DNA of 64,000 nt from Chloroflexia bacterium SDU3-3 (GCA_009268125.1 WBOU01000002.1:528343-592342); one strand, 5' to 3'; shown: positions 54,346 through 63,568, numbered from the stretch's first letter. The notes: generated by a model from the letters alone, not told the origin. Numbers and translations: made by a program.

Positions 54346-54377
54346 CTGCCCCGCCGCATCTGGATGCGGCGGGGCAG
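54346..54377 (-). terminator. Terminator of the aminotransferase gene
   Basis: 15-bp perfect stem CTGCCCCGCCGCATC with a 2-nt loop, just after the stop codon at 54385. Confidence 0.75.
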
Positions 54378-54384
54378 CCTAGTA

Positions 54385-55548
54385 CTAGCTCACACTGCGC
54401 ACAAAGCGCTCGATCCGCTCAAGTGCCGTCTCGATCTTGTCCATCGAGGTGGCGTAGCAGGCCCGCACAAAGCCCGCGCCGCTGGGGCCGAAGGCATCGC
54501 CGGGCACCACGGCCACCTGCTGCTCCATGAGCATGCGCTCGGCGAACTGGTCGCTGGAGATCCCCAGGTGGGCGATGCTTGGGAAGACGTAGAACGCGCC
54601 GCGCGGCTCAAAGGTCGGCAGGCCGATCTGGTTCAGGGCGCTCACCATCACTCGTCGGCGGCGGTCGTACTCGGCCACCATCTCGGCCACGGCGCTCTCG
54701 CCGCTGGCCAGCGCCTCAAGCCCGGCGTACTGGCTCACAGTGGGGGCCGACATGATGGTGTACTGGTGCACCTTGCGCACCGCCGCCGTGATCTCGGCGG
54801 GGGCGGCCAGCCAGCCCAGCCGCCAGCCGGTCATGGCGTAGGCCTTCGAGAAGCCGCCCAGCAGCACCGTGCGCTCGCGCATGCCGGGCAGCGATGCGAA
54901 GCAGGTGTGGGTGACGCCGTAGACCAGGCGGTCGTAGATCTCGTCGGAGAAGACCAGCAGGTCGTGCTTCTCGGCCACGGCGGCGATCTGAGCCATGGCC
55001 TCGCGCGTCAGCACCGCGCCGGTGGGGTTGTTGGGGTAGCCGATCAGCAGGGCCTTGGTGCGCGGCGTGATCGCGGCCTCGATAGCCTCGGCGGTGACCT
55101 GGAACTCGTTCTCCACGCTCGTGGGCACGCTCACCACCTGGCCGTCGGCGAACTGCACCGCCGCGGGGTAGGCCACGAAGCACGGCTCGGGGATGATCAC
55201 CTCGTCGCCTGGGTCGATGGTGGCGATCATGGAGGCCTGCAGCGCCTCGCTCACGCCCACGGTGATCAGCAGCTCGGTCTCGGGGTCGTAGCGCACCCCA
55301 TAGAGCTTCTCTAGGTGGTCGGCAAGCGCCACACGTAGCTCGGCCAGGCCAGAGTTCGAGGTGTATGCGGTGAATCCCTGTTCGACCGACCGGATGGCCG
55401 CCCCGCGAATGGGCGCGGGGGTCACGAAATCCGGCTCGCCAACCCCAAGCGAGATGACATCGGGCATAGTGGCGGCGATGTCGAAGAAGCGGCGGATGCC
55501 AGAGGCTGGAACCTTCTGAACTCGTTGCGAAAGCCGTGCGCGTGTCAT
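54385..55548 (-). CDS. Class I/II PLP-dependent aminotransferase
   Basis: A 387-residue fold-type I aminotransferase. It shows ISLGVGEPDF (32-41), the YPNNPTG motif (171-177), SDEIYDRLVY (201-210) and the PLP lysine Lys235 in GGFSKAYAMTGWRLGW. It resembles the aspartate/aromatic aminotransferase group (subgroup I-gamma); the exact amino acid is not deducible. AGGGG lies 8 nt before the ATG at 55548. It is a single gene followed by a GC hairpin. Confidence 0.93.
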   Translation of the reverse strand: MTRARLSQRVQKVPASGIRRFFDIAATMPDVISLGVGEPDFVTPAPIRGAAIRSVEQGFTAYTSNSGLAELRVALADHLEKLYGVRYDPETELLITVGVSEALQASMIATIDPGDEVIIPEPCFVAYPAAVQFADGQVVSVPTSVENEFQVTAEAIEAAITPRTKALLIGYPNNPTGAVLTREAMAQIAAVAEKHDLLVFSDEIYDRLVYGVTHTCFASLPGMRERTVLLGGFSKAYAMTGWRLGWLAAPAEITAAVRKVHQYTIMSAPTVSQYAGLEALASGESAVAEMVAEYDRRRRVMVSALNQIGLPTFEPRGAFYVFPSIAHLGISSDQFAERMLMEQQVAVVPGDAFGPSGAGFVRACYATSMDKIETALERIERFVRSVS

Positions 55549-55723
55549 TCTTTTACCCCTGGGCAGGTAGAGCGCCCCGCCCTGTTCTTGCTCGATCCAG
55601 CAGCGGACGGGATTCTTCTGTTGTTGAGAGCCGACCGTTCGCCGCATGTATCTTAGCATATCCGGCGTGCGATCTCCACGCCGATTTCTCGCCCGCTGGT
55701 CCTATACCGTGTAGCTGCGGCCT

Positions 55724-57337
55724 CTAGCGCGAGAGCTTCCAGACCTCGATCAGCGCCAGGCCATCTTTTCGCACCGAGCGGTTGACCTGCTCGGCGCGCA
55801 GGCCCGCCGCCGCCACCGCGTCGAGGAAGGCCTGCCTGCGGGTGAATGCCTCCTCGCCGGGGCTGTGGGTGAGGTAGAGCGTGTCGGTGTCCAGCTTGCT
55901 GGCCAGCTGCTGGGTGAAATCGGGCGGCAGCTCGGGGCTGAAGCCGTACAGCTCCTCGACGCGCTTCTGGCCGCCGGTCAGGTACTCGATCGGCGCGGAG
56001 AAGCCCCAGTCGAGCGCGACCACCGGCTCGGGGCGAGCGGCGAGGAAGCGGCTGACATCGGCGATAGCGCTGGAGTGGAACGACAGCCCGCCGGTAGAGC
56101 GCACCGCGCCCAGGTAGGCCCAGCTGGATGCGGCCTGCGGCGCTGCGGCCAGCACCGCCAGCAGCGCTGCGGTAGGCCCGGCCCAGCGCCAGCGGCCCGC
56201 GCCCACGCGCGCCAGGGCCTCGGCACCCGCGCCTAGCACTAGGGCGGGCAGCCACACCGCGATGGCGAAGTGCGTGTACCACAGCGCCGAGATGGTGAAG
56301 CAGCTCTGGGCCACGCAGCCTAGCCCCAGCAGCGGCACCAGCAGCTCGCGCTGCCAGCCTAGCCCGCGCTCGCGCCACAGCCGCGCGGCCACCAGCCCCA
56401 GCGCCACGGCCAGCGCGGGCAGCGCGTAGGGGTTGGGGAACTGCCCGCCCAGGTACCACAGGTGCTGCCCCGACCCGATCACGTCGGCGGCCTGGGCCAG
56501 CCGGGTCTGAAGGTTGGTGAGTAGATTCTGGTTGGATGTGCCCAAGTAGGTGGTGCTGGCGCTCTTTTCCACCACGGCGAAGGTGGCAAAGCCGGTGATA
56601 AGGTTGTAGGCCACCACGGGCAGCACGCCCAGCCCCAGCCCGGCGCAGGCCAGCGCCACGCGGCGCGGCGAGATCGCAAAGCCGCGCCCGCGCACGGCCA
56701 GCCAGCATAGCGCCGCCCACAGCGCCGCGCCATTCAGCAGCCATAGCGCGCTCACCTTGGCGTAGATCGCCAGCCCCGCTGCCAGCCCGGCTAGGAACAG
56801 CGGCCCCGCACCGCGCGTGCGCCACCAGCGCGCCCCGAGCGCGAAGGCCAGCGCCGCCATGCAGGGCGAGATGTTGGTGATAAACACGCCCTGGCGCGAC
56901 CAGAAGATAAACGAGGGGAACACCGCCAGCGCCAGCGCCGCCGTGCCCGCCGCCCAGCGGCCCCACACCTGCGCGGCGAAGGCGTACACCGCCGCCAGCG
57001 TGATCGCGCCCACCAGCACGGTCATCAGGCGCAGCGCCTCCGCCGTCGGCCCCAGCAGCGCCACGAAGGGCATGGCCGCGTAGATCTGGATCGCGCCGAT
57101 GTGGTTCTGCACCATCAGCGGCAGGCGCTGGCCGCCGATCTCGATCGCGCCGTTGTTGATGATGGTGAGCGGCTGGCCGCGCAGCAGCAGCAGCGCCGGG
57201 GTGGCGGCCTCCAGCGCCTCATCATAGTGGAGACCGGGCAGGCCTAGGTCGGGCAGGGCAAAGGCGAGGAAGATCGCCAGCGCCAGCGCCAGCGGCCAGT
57301 GGCGCGCGGCGCGGCGCAGGGGGTCAGCATACGTCAT
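55724..57337 (-). CDS. Membrane glycosyltransferase, GT39/ArnT-like
   Basis: A 537-residue protein with roughly ten or more membrane helices and a soluble C-terminal domain (from about 430). The first extracellular loop has LPGLHYDEALEAATPALLL with the Asp-Glu pair typical of GT-C enzymes such as PMT and ArnT. These use polyprenyl-phosphate sugars to glycosylate proteins or lipids at the outer membrane face. The ATG at 57337 (MTYADPLRR) is preferred to one 22 codons upstream, which lies within the terminator hairpin. The ribosome site is weak. Confidence 0.82.
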   Translation of the reverse strand: MTYADPLRRAARHWPLALALAIFLAFALPDLGLPGLHYDEALEAATPALLLLRGQPLTIINNGAIEIGGQRLPLMVQNHIGAIQIYAAMPFVALLGPTAEALRLMTVLVGAITLAAVYAFAAQVWGRWAAGTAALALAVFPSFIFWSRQGVFITNISPCMAALAFALGARWWRTRGAGPLFLAGLAAGLAIYAKVSALWLLNGAALWAALCWLAVRGRGFAISPRRVALACAGLGLGVLPVVAYNLITGFATFAVVEKSASTTYLGTSNQNLLTNLQTRLAQAADVIGSGQHLWYLGGQFPNPYALPALAVALGLVAARLWRERGLGWQRELLVPLLGLGCVAQSCFTISALWYTHFAIAVWLPALVLGAGAEALARVGAGRWRWAGPTAALLAVLAAAPQAASSWAYLGAVRSTGGLSFHSSAIADVSRFLAARPEPVVALDWGFSAPIEYLTGGQKRVEELYGFSPELPPDFTQQLASKLDTDTLYLTHSPGEEAFTRRQAFLDAVAAAGLRAEQVNRSVRKDGLALIEVWKLSR

Positions 57338-57349
57338 AATCAAGGCACC

Positions 57350-57395
57350 AAAAAAGCGCAGATACCCGCCGAGCACACTCGGCGCATACCTGCGC
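57350..57395 (-). terminator. Rho-independent terminator of the 66-residue protein gene
   Basis: On the minus strand, GCGCAGGTA-TG-CGCCGAG, loop TGTG, CTCGGCG-GG-TATCTGCGC, then T6. A textbook terminator. Confidence 0.88.
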
Positions 57396-57412
57396 AGACA
57401 CACGCGAAGGCT

Positions 57413-57613
57413 TCACTCGGGCTTGGGCCTGCGCTTCAGGAATCGCGGCCCGATGGTCAAGGCGGCGCACGCGACCACCATCAGCACCCAGGCGAACCAG
57501 GGGATGCTCAGGCTGTAGAGCAGCATCCAGCGGTAGGCCAGCCCGGTCACGGCGGTGACGCTGATCGCGAAGAGCAGAATGGTCAGTTCCCACGAGGGTT
57601 TTGATGGTTCCAT
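57413..57613 (-). CDS. 66-residue membrane protein
   Basis: A small protein with two membrane helices (about 9-30 and 37-56, WELTILLFAISVTAVTGLAY and FAWVLMVVACAALTIG) and a basic C-terminus (KRRPKPE). GGGA lies about 8 nt before the ATG at 57613. The strong terminator directly after it supports it as a true transcription unit. Function unknown. Confidence 0.7.
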   Translation of the reverse strand: MEPSKPSWELTILLFAISVTAVTGLAYRWMLLYSLSIPWFAWVLMVVACAALTIGPRFLKRRPKPE

Positions 57614-57677
57614 GGTGTTCGTCCCTTTCCCTTCTCTGCCCCGTAGTATAGCATATCGTGCGCGCCCTGGGCCGCCG

Positions 57678-58253
57678 CTACGCGCCGCGCGCGGCCTTGG
57701 CCTGCCGCACGATCTCGGCGATCTGGCCGAGGTGCGACTTCTCGTGCAGCAGCCCCAGCAGGTACTGGCCGCGCGCGTCGAGGTCATCCGGCAGGAACTC
57801 GACAGTGCGCTTGGTCTCGTAGTGCGGCTCGTCGGGCCACAGCTCCAGGCTGGCTAGCCGCATGCGGCGGCTCTGCTCTAGGTACTGGCGGCACTGCGCG
57901 ATCGTCGTCACGCTCTCCCAGGGCACCTCGGAGCGCGAGCGCCCGTGAAACTCGACGCCGCGCGCCAGCTCGGCGGCCAGGAAGATGCCCTCCTCGGAGG
58001 AGGCGAGGGCGTGGACGATTACATGGCCCAGTGTCCAGGCGATGCTGGTGTCCTCGCTGCTGGCGGCGAAGGTGTCGTTGGCCTCGGGGTCCACCGGCAC
58101 AAAGGTCACATCCGCATCCGTGCAGCCCTCGATCAGGCCCAGGATGGTGTCGATGCTCTCGGTGGCGGTCGCTCGCAGCTCGTCGATGCTGGCCCCGGCG
58201 GCGATCTCGCTTAGCTTCTTGGTCTTGTTTGCCAGCGGCGTAAAGTCGATCAT
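57678..58253 (-). CDS. DinB-superfamily protein
   Basis: A 191-residue four-helix-bundle protein of the DinB type. Histidines likely to bind metal appear in WTLGHVIVHALASSEE (about 74-89) and LLHEKSHLGQIAEIV (about 168-182). DinB proteins are thought to be metal-dependent thiol transferases or hydrolases acting with small thiols; the function here is not known. GGGAG precedes the ATG at 58253; a longer frame from 58319 includes the neighbouring terminator. Confidence 0.82.
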   Translation of the reverse strand: MIDFTPLANKTKKLSEIAAGASIDELRATATESIDTILGLIEGCTDADVTFVPVDPEANDTFAASSEDTSIAWTLGHVIVHALASSEEGIFLAAELARGVEFHGRSRSEVPWESVTTIAQCRQYLEQSRRMRLASLELWPDEPHYETKRTVEFLPDDLDARGQYLLGLLHEKSHLGQIAEIVRQAKAARGA

Positions 58254-58311
58254 GGCCCTCTCCCTCTCTATGCGAACTTGGTGCGGGTCTATTGTAGATG
58301 TTTTTCCAAAC

Positions 58312-58341
58312 AGAAACACGCCCCTCTCAGAGCGTGTTTCT
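58312..58341 (-). terminator. Terminator of the yceI-like gene
   Basis: 10-bp stem AGAAACACGC/GCGTGTTTCT with a 10-nt loop, followed on the minus strand by TGTTTGG. Confidence 0.65.
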
Positions 58342-58363
58342 GGATCTCCCTCTCGAAAAAAGC

Positions 58364-58888
58364 CTACGCCTGCTCGACAAGCTCCACGTCGATGCTGATC
58401 TCGACTTCCTTACCCACCAGCACGCCGCCGGTCTCAAGCGCCTGGTTGAAGTTCAGGCCCCACTCCTCGCGGTCGATCGTGGTGGTGGCGCTGAAGCCCG
58501 CGCTGGTGGTGCCCCAGGGGCTCTTGGCCTTGCCCTCGAAGGTCACATCCAGGGTCACCGGCTTGGTGACGCCGCGGATGGTCAGGTCGCCGTGCAGCTT
58601 GGCGTGCTGGCCATCCACCTGATCCACGCTGGTGCTCACAAAGGTGATGTTGGGGTGGTTGGCCACATCGAAGAAGTCGGCGGCCTTCAGGTGGCCATCG
58701 CGCTGCGCGTCGCGGGTGTTGATGCTGCTGGCGTCGATCGTCACATCGACCTTGGCGGCGCTCGGGTTCTGCTCGTCCAGCTCGACGGTGCCCTGGAAGG
58801 TCTCGAAGCGACCGCGCACCTTCGAGATCATCATGTGGCGGATGCTAAAACCGACCTGCGAGTGGCTCTGATCAATGACCCATGCCAT
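58364..58888 (-). CDS. YceI-family isoprenoid/lipid-binding protein
   Basis: A 174-residue lipocalin-like beta-barrel of the YceI family. It has the opening WVIDQSHSQVGFSIRHMMISKVRG (about 3-26), FDVANHPNITFVS, LTIRGVTKPVTLDV and EWGLNFNQ. YceI proteins bind polyisoprenoid or amphiphilic ligands. No signal peptide is visible, so it appears cytoplasmic. AAGGAG lies 9 nt before the ATG at 58888. Confidence 0.93.
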   Translation of the reverse strand: MAWVIDQSHSQVGFSIRHMMISKVRGRFETFQGTVELDEQNPSAAKVDVTIDASSINTRDAQRDGHLKAADFFDVANHPNITFVSTSVDQVDGQHAKLHGDLTIRGVTKPVTLDVTFEGKAKSPWGTTSAGFSATTTIDREEWGLNFNQALETGGVLVGKEVEISIDVELVEQA

Positions 58889-59017
58889 GGTATGTTGCTC
58901 CTTTAAGCTTGTGCTCTCTAGCGGTGCTATCTGTTTGTGTAGCAGCTGAGGGCAGTGTAACAAGCGAGCGTATACATCAGCGTGAACATCGGCGTCAACA
59001 TCCTGCGGTCTGCTTGT

Positions 59018-62000
59018 CTACGCGATCTGGGCCTCGGTAGCCTGCTCGATCTGGGCGATCTGGGCTAGCAGCCCGTTGCGCTGGCCGCTCTCGGCCAGGG
59101 CACGGGCCTCGGCCAGCAGCGCGGCGGCCCGCGCGCGCGGCAGCAGCGGGGCGAGCCAGATGCGGATCTGGGCCGAGAGGTGATGGGTGCCCAAGCTGTC
59201 GGACTGGGCGAGCGCCTCGGCCAGCAGCGCGGCGGCCTGCTGCTGCTGGCCGCGCCGCAAGGCCAGCAGCCCAAGGTTGGCCGTCAGCCCGGCGGTGCGC
59301 TCGGGGATATGGAACTGCTCGCTGAGCACCAGCCCCTTGCGGAACGACTGCTCGGCATCGTCGAGCTCGCCAGCGGCCAGCTGGATCTCGCCCAGCGTGG
59401 AGCGCAGGTAGACCGTCAGCTGCAGGTAGCCGCTCTCCCTGGCCAGCACGATCCCGCGCTCGGCGTAGCCGCGCGCCGCCGGGTCGCCCAGCAGGTGCAG
59501 GTGGTAGGCCAGGTTGTTGTGGGCCAGAATGTACCATGTGATCTCGTCGGGCTGGATAGCGCCGCTGGCCGTCTCGATCACGCCCTGGTAGGTGCGGATG
59601 GCCCCTGGCAGATCGCCCTGCTGCGCCAGGATGCTGCCTAGCTCGAATTGCACCTGGGAGCGGTGGATGGCCCCGGCCCCACTCTCCAGCAGCTGCTCGG
59701 CCTTGCGCAGGTGGGCGCTGGCGCTGCAGAGGTCGGCCCCCTCAAGCGAGAGCGCCGCGCCCCAGAAGAACTCGGCGCTGGCGGCGTCGGGCGTGCCCAG
59801 CAGCGGCTGGATGCTGTCGATCACCTCGCGGTAGCGGCCCTGGGTCAGCAGCGTGCGAGCCAAGGCCAGCCGGGCGGCGCGGGCCTCGGCGGCATCGTGG
59901 TGCTGCTCGGCCAGCACGATGGCCTTGCGCAGCCGCTCGTTGGCGTGCTGGGCATCCCCCGCGTTGGTGTAGGCTACCCCTAGCTGGGTGAGGATGCGAG
60001 TCAGCTCGGGGGGCTGCTGGCCGTAGCAGGCTAGCTCGAAGAAGGTGGCGGCCTCCTGCCAGGCCGAGAGCGACATGGCGTGCTGGGCGGCGCGCAGCGC
60101 GTAGGGCGCGGCCCGCTCGGGCTGATCGCCCTCGGCGAAGTGCGAGGCGATCAGCGCGTCGTCGAGGGGTGGGCTGGCCTGCTCTAGCGCCTCGGCCACG
60201 GTGCGGTGCATCTGGCGGTGGCGCGGCTCGCCCACCTCGCGGTAGGCCACCTCCATGGTGAGGCTATGGTCGAAGCGAAAGCGCTGCCCGCCGATCGGCA
60301 GGATCAGCGCGGCGCGGCGCAGTTCGTCGAAGGCATCCAGCAGGGCCGCGCTTGGCATGTGGGCGGCGCTGGCCAGCAGCGGGAACTCGAACTCGCGCCC
60401 GATCGCTACCGCCAGATGCAGGAGGTGCAGGGCGCTGGGCGAAAGCTGAGCCAGCCGCGACTGGATCAGGCTGTAGAGCGTGTGCGGCACCAGCGGGGCG
60501 CTGTCCAGCGCGGCGCGGTCGATCGTGCCATTGGCGCGCAGCCAGCCCCGCTCGCGGATAGACCGCACCAGCTCGGTGATGACATATGGGTTTCCCTCGC
60601 CCTGCGCATCGAGCCATTTGGCCAGGGCCTCGCTATCGGCGGCGCTCAGCGCCCGCGCGATCCGCGCCATCTCCTCGCTGGTCAGCCGTGGCACCACGAT
60701 CCGCTCGATCTGCCCCGCACGGGTCAGCGCCTGCAGCAGCGTGGCCAGCGCTGGCTGCTGCTGCCCGCCGCGCATCGTCACCAGGTAGCTGATCCGGGCC
60801 GCGCTGCTCTGCCGCACCAGGTAGCCCAGCAGGCCCAGCGTGGCGGTATCGGCCCAGTGCAGGTCGTCGAGGAAGAGCGCCACCGGCTTCACGCGGGCTA
60901 GCGCGTGCAGCAGCTGCCGCACCGCCTCCCACAGCCGCGACTCATCGCCTGGGGGCGCGGGCGGCACCGCCCCGCCCGCCAGCTCGGGCACCAGTCTGGC
61001 CAGCTCGGCCTGCCAGATCGGCGCAATCGGTGCGCGGTCTCGCCACTCCATCCCGCACAGCCCGCGCAGCGCCTCGCTGATCGGGTGGTAGGGGATGGCC
61101 TGCTCCAGCTCATAGGCCGAGCCGCGCAGCACCACGCGGTCCTGGCTGTTGAGCCAGGTGGTTGCCAGCCTAGTCTTGCCGATCCCTGGCTCGCCCTCAA
61201 GCACCAGCAGGCGGTGGGATTCGGCTGCGGCGATCAGCCGCTCTAGCTCGGGGGCGCGGCTGATAAAGGGAAGCTCGTCGCGCGGTGGCGGCGCGGGCAC
61301 AATCGGTGCAAGCGGCGCGTGGTCGGCGGGCGGGGCCAGCGCGTCGGTGATGATCGCATCATACAGTGCCTGGGTCTCGGCCATCGGCGGCACGCCCAGC
61401 TCCTCGTCTAGGCGGTCGCGCAGCTGCTCGTAGCGGCGTATGGCACCCGCCCGATCGCCCGCGCGGTACTGGGTGCGCATGGTGGCGCGCTGGATCTCTT
61501 CGTGCAGCGGGTCTAGCGCCAGCGCCTGGGTGAGCGCGCCCAGGGCAGCGGGGAAATTCTGGCTATCCTCATGCTGCTGGGCCAGCCGCAGAAAGCCGCC
61601 CAGCGCCAGCTGGCGGGTTCGCTCACGCTCATTCTCGGCCCAGCGCTCAAAATCCTCGTTGTCCGGCAGGGAGAAATCTTCGAGGAACAGCCCGCGGTAG
61701 AGCGCCAGCCCCAGCGCGATCTGCTCGGCGGCACCGCTGGCCAGCTGGGCCTCGAACAGCTGCAGATCGACCTGCGCATCGTCGGCCAGCCCCACGTGCT
61801 CGTTCGTCACCGAGAGCACGTCGCCCAGGCTTTTGCGGATACCATGCAGGGTCGTGCGCAGGGTCTGCTGCGCCGCGCTGCGCTCGTGGTCGGGCCAGAA
61901 CAGGTGCAGCAGCCGCTCGCGGGTGACAGCGGTTTGGCGCGCGGCAAGGTAGTAGAGCAGCGCGCGCGTCTTCCGGCGTGGTATGTCGATCGGCTGGCGG

Positions 62001-62044
62001 TCAAGCACGATCTGCGGTGGGCCAAGCAAGAGAATAGAGAGCAT
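59018..62044 (-). CDS. BTAD-ATPase-TPR transcriptional regulator (SARP/LuxR-like large regulator)
   Basis: A 1008-residue regulator. N-terminal OmpR-like winged helix (about 1-95, with RRKTRALLYYLAARQ and LLHLFWPD). Bacterial transcriptional activation domain BTAD (about 95-240). AAA/STAND ATPase (about 260-620) with Walker A LEGEPGIGKTRLA and Walker B VALFLDDLHWAD. C-terminal TPR repeats (about 640-1000). Such proteins integrate unknown signals and activate transcription. A TATAAT box ends 6 nt before the ATG at 62044 and there is no ribosome site within a transcript from it, so it is predicted leaderless. The SH3-like gene is immediately upstream. Confidence 0.88.
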   Translation of the reverse strand: MLSILLLGPPQIVLDRQPIDIPRRKTRALLYYLAARQTAVTRERLLHLFWPDHERSAAQQTLRTTLHGIRKSLGDVLSVTNEHVGLADDAQVDLQLFEAQLASGAAEQIALGLALYRGLFLEDFSLPDNEDFERWAENERERTRQLALGGFLRLAQQHEDSQNFPAALGALTQALALDPLHEEIQRATMRTQYRAGDRAGAIRRYEQLRDRLDEELGVPPMAETQALYDAIITDALAPPADHAPLAPIVPAPPPRDELPFISRAPELERLIAAAESHRLLVLEGEPGIGKTRLATTWLNSQDRVVLRGSAYELEQAIPYHPISEALRGLCGMEWRDRAPIAPIWQAELARLVPELAGGAVPPAPPGDESRLWEAVRQLLHALARVKPVALFLDDLHWADTATLGLLGYLVRQSSAARISYLVTMRGGQQQPALATLLQALTRAGQIERIVVPRLTSEEMARIARALSAADSEALAKWLDAQGEGNPYVITELVRSIRERGWLRANGTIDRAALDSAPLVPHTLYSLIQSRLAQLSPSALHLLHLAVAIGREFEFPLLASAAHMPSAALLDAFDELRRAALILPIGGQRFRFDHSLTMEVAYREVGEPRHRQMHRTVAEALEQASPPLDDALIASHFAEGDQPERAAPYALRAAQHAMSLSAWQEAATFFELACYGQQPPELTRILTQLGVAYTNAGDAQHANERLRKAIVLAEQHHDAAEARAARLALARTLLTQGRYREVIDSIQPLLGTPDAASAEFFWGAALSLEGADLCSASAHLRKAEQLLESGAGAIHRSQVQFELGSILAQQGDLPGAIRTYQGVIETASGAIQPDEITWYILAHNNLAYHLHLLGDPAARGYAERGIVLARESGYLQLTVYLRSTLGEIQLAAGELDDAEQSFRKGLVLSEQFHIPERTAGLTANLGLLALRRGQQQQAAALLAEALAQSDSLGTHHLSAQIRIWLAPLLPRARAAALLAEARALAESGQRNGLLAQIAQIEQATEAQIA

Positions 62045-62050
62045 AGACCT

Positions 62051-62056
62051 ATTATA
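62051..62056 (-). promoter_or_regulatory. -10 box of the BTAD regulator
   Basis: TATAAT on the minus strand, 6 nt before the ATG. Confidence 0.6.
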
Positions 62057-62101
62057 CCCGCTTCGCTCAAGCGCTTGTGCATCGGCCCGCTGCATGATCG
62101 G

Positions 62102-62680
62102 CTATGGCGCGGGGGTGAGCCACAGGTCGCCGTTTGGCGATCGCTCGGCGCTCCAGCCGCTCCCGCTCGGCCCCTGGATCTTCCACCAGCGCAGGCCATC
62201 GGCCTCAAGCGGCCCGTCGGTGATCTGCACCACGTCGCCCTCTGCGAAGCTCGCCACCACCGCCGCCTTCAGGCTCGGCTCGGCCCGCCCGCGCAGCGCT
62301 TTCCCGGCCAGGTTGCCCACCCGCGCCTGGCCTTGTGTGGAGAGCGCCTCCATCATGGCGGCCTGGCGCTGTGGTTCGACCGTGGGTGTGAGGAAGATCG
62401 GAACGGGAGTGGCGGTTGGTGCCAGCACTGCCGCTTTCTCATTGGCCTTAGTGCTAGCAGGTGTTAGGGTTGAGCGCACCACACCGACGATCAGAACCAC
62501 CACCACGATCAGCGCGATTGAGGCAATAGTGGTTGGGATAACCCAGATCTGCGGCTGATTCTGGCGTCGCGTGCGGTTAAAGCTTTTGCGATAGTGGTAG
62601 TAGTGTTGGTAGAAAAAAGGGTCTGCCTCACCACGTGCGGCGTCCTCCGCCCCACGGCGTGCCATCTCTTTTGTATTCAT
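62102..62680 (-). CDS. Membrane-anchored SH3-like (bacterial SH3) protein
   Basis: A 192-residue protein with a cytoplasmic N-terminus (about 1-45), a single membrane helix (about 46-70, IASIALIVVVVLIVGVV), a Thr/Pro-rich linker and a bacterial SH3-type domain (about 115-185) with GKALRGRAEPSLKAAVVASF and GWSAERSPNGD. The orientation suggests an outside-facing SH3 domain that may bind cell-wall material. GGAG is about 5 nt before the ATG at 62680. It ends 46 nt before the -10 box of the BTAD regulator gene downstream. Confidence 0.82.
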   Translation of the reverse strand: MNTKEMARRGAEDAARGEADPFFYQHYYHYRKSFNRTRRQNQPQIWVIPTTIASIALIVVVVLIVGVVRSTLTPASTKANEKAAVLAPTATPVPIFLTPTVEPQRQAAMMEALSTQGQARVGNLAGKALRGRAEPSLKAAVVASFAEGDVVQITDGPLEADGLRWWKIQGPSGSGWSAERSPNGDLWLTPAP

Positions 62681-62812
62681 ACATGCTCCACGCAGAAAGT
62701 AAAGAGGGAAACCGGTATCGCTCCCCGATGGTGTCGCACAGCAAGGTACATGCCAGGCTGTCGAGAAGAAGCGCGGCTTGCTGGGTTGTGCTACGGCAAG
62801 TGTCGGCCCAAG

Positions 62813-63238
62813 CTAAGGTAGGATGAGATCGTCGCGCCCGAGGTCATGCAGAATGTGGGGGTAGAGCGCATAGATAGGAGCGACGCTAGGGAGCAGCTTG
62901 AGAATCTTCGGGATCGGCCCTTTTGCAACAATCTGGCGACGAGTCAAGGCTGCCATGAGGTTTATCTTACCATGCCAGAATTGATGTGCAATATCTGCTT
63001 TCATGCTCATCTCAATGTCTGGCTTGCGCAGCGGCTCGCTGCCCCAGCCTATCGCGAAGGGTGCGCTCGAAATGTCGCTGGGGTAGATCGTCAGCACCGC
63101 GTCGGGGTCGTAGTAGCGAAAAACAATGGTCAGGCCCGATTCTCGAATCGCCGTAGCAATGAACGAATCTTGCTTTACCGCGTCGTAGAGATGTCCAAAG
63201 CACATCTGCAATTCACCGGCGGTCTCGAAAACCGGCAT
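62813..63238 (-). CDS. SCP2 sterol-binding-domain-like protein
   Basis: A 141-residue protein resembling SCP2-like lipid-binding folds, with AIRESGLTIVFRYYDPDAVLTI, PDIEMSMKADIAHQFWHGKINLMAAL (a typical SCP2 strand-helix pattern) and a C-terminal PIPKILKLLPSVAPIYALYP. GGAGG lies 8 nt before the ATG at 63238, which I prefer to the ATG at 63253. Ligand unknown. The gene runs away from the rRNA promoters. Confidence 0.78.
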   Translation of the reverse strand: MPVFETAGELQMCFGHLYDAVKQDSFIATAIRESGLTIVFRYYDPDAVLTIYPSDISSAPFAIGWGSEPLRKPDIEMSMKADIAHQFWHGKINLMAALTRRQIVAKGPIPKILKLLPSVAPIYALYPHILHDLGRDDLILP

Positions 63239-63333
63239 AGAACCAACCTCCATAGGCGTATCAATGGGATAGATGATTATACGGCGAAGCGATAGGGGGC
63301 GTCAACCTAGTATGAAAATGTGCTTACGCCGAT

Positions 63334-63362
63334 TTGACAGCATCGCGGTGGAGTGCTATAGT
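63334..63362 (+). promoter_or_regulatory. rRNA promoter P1
   Basis: -35 TTGACA (63334-63339), 17-bp spacer, -10 TATAGT (63357-63362) with extended TGC. Confidence 0.9.
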
Positions 63363-63438
63363 ACGCCTCGTTGCGAGCGGCGGTGCCGCCCGGAACCCGA
63401 ACAACCAGAGGCGCCACACACCGAGCCGAATGGCCCGT

Positions 63439-63467
63439 TTGACACAAACGACCAACGGTGGTATGCT
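63439..63467 (+). promoter_or_regulatory. rRNA promoter P2
   Basis: -35 TTGACA (63439-63444), 17-bp spacer, -10 TATGCT (63462-63467). GTTGCTC follows 7 nt later. Confidence 0.9.
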
Positions 63468-63520
63468 ACGCCGGTTGCTCACGAGCGACCAAACGCCCGT
63501 CGGACCCACCGCCAGTCGAT

Positions 63521-63549
63521 TTGACAAGAACGACTGACTGTGGTAGACT
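63521..63549 (+). promoter_or_regulatory. rRNA promoter P3
   Basis: -35 TTGACA (63521-63526), 17-bp spacer, -10 TAGACT (63544-63549). The spacer end (TGTGG) resembles that of P2. Confidence 0.9.
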
Positions 63550-63555
63550 AGCGAA

Positions 63556-63568
63556 GTTGCTCAATCAA
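63556..63568 (+). promoter_or_regulatory. boxA-like antitermination element
   Basis: TTGCTCAATCAAC resembles the boxA core (TGCTCTTTA) and lies just after P3, as expected for rRNA antitermination. Confidence 0.45.
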
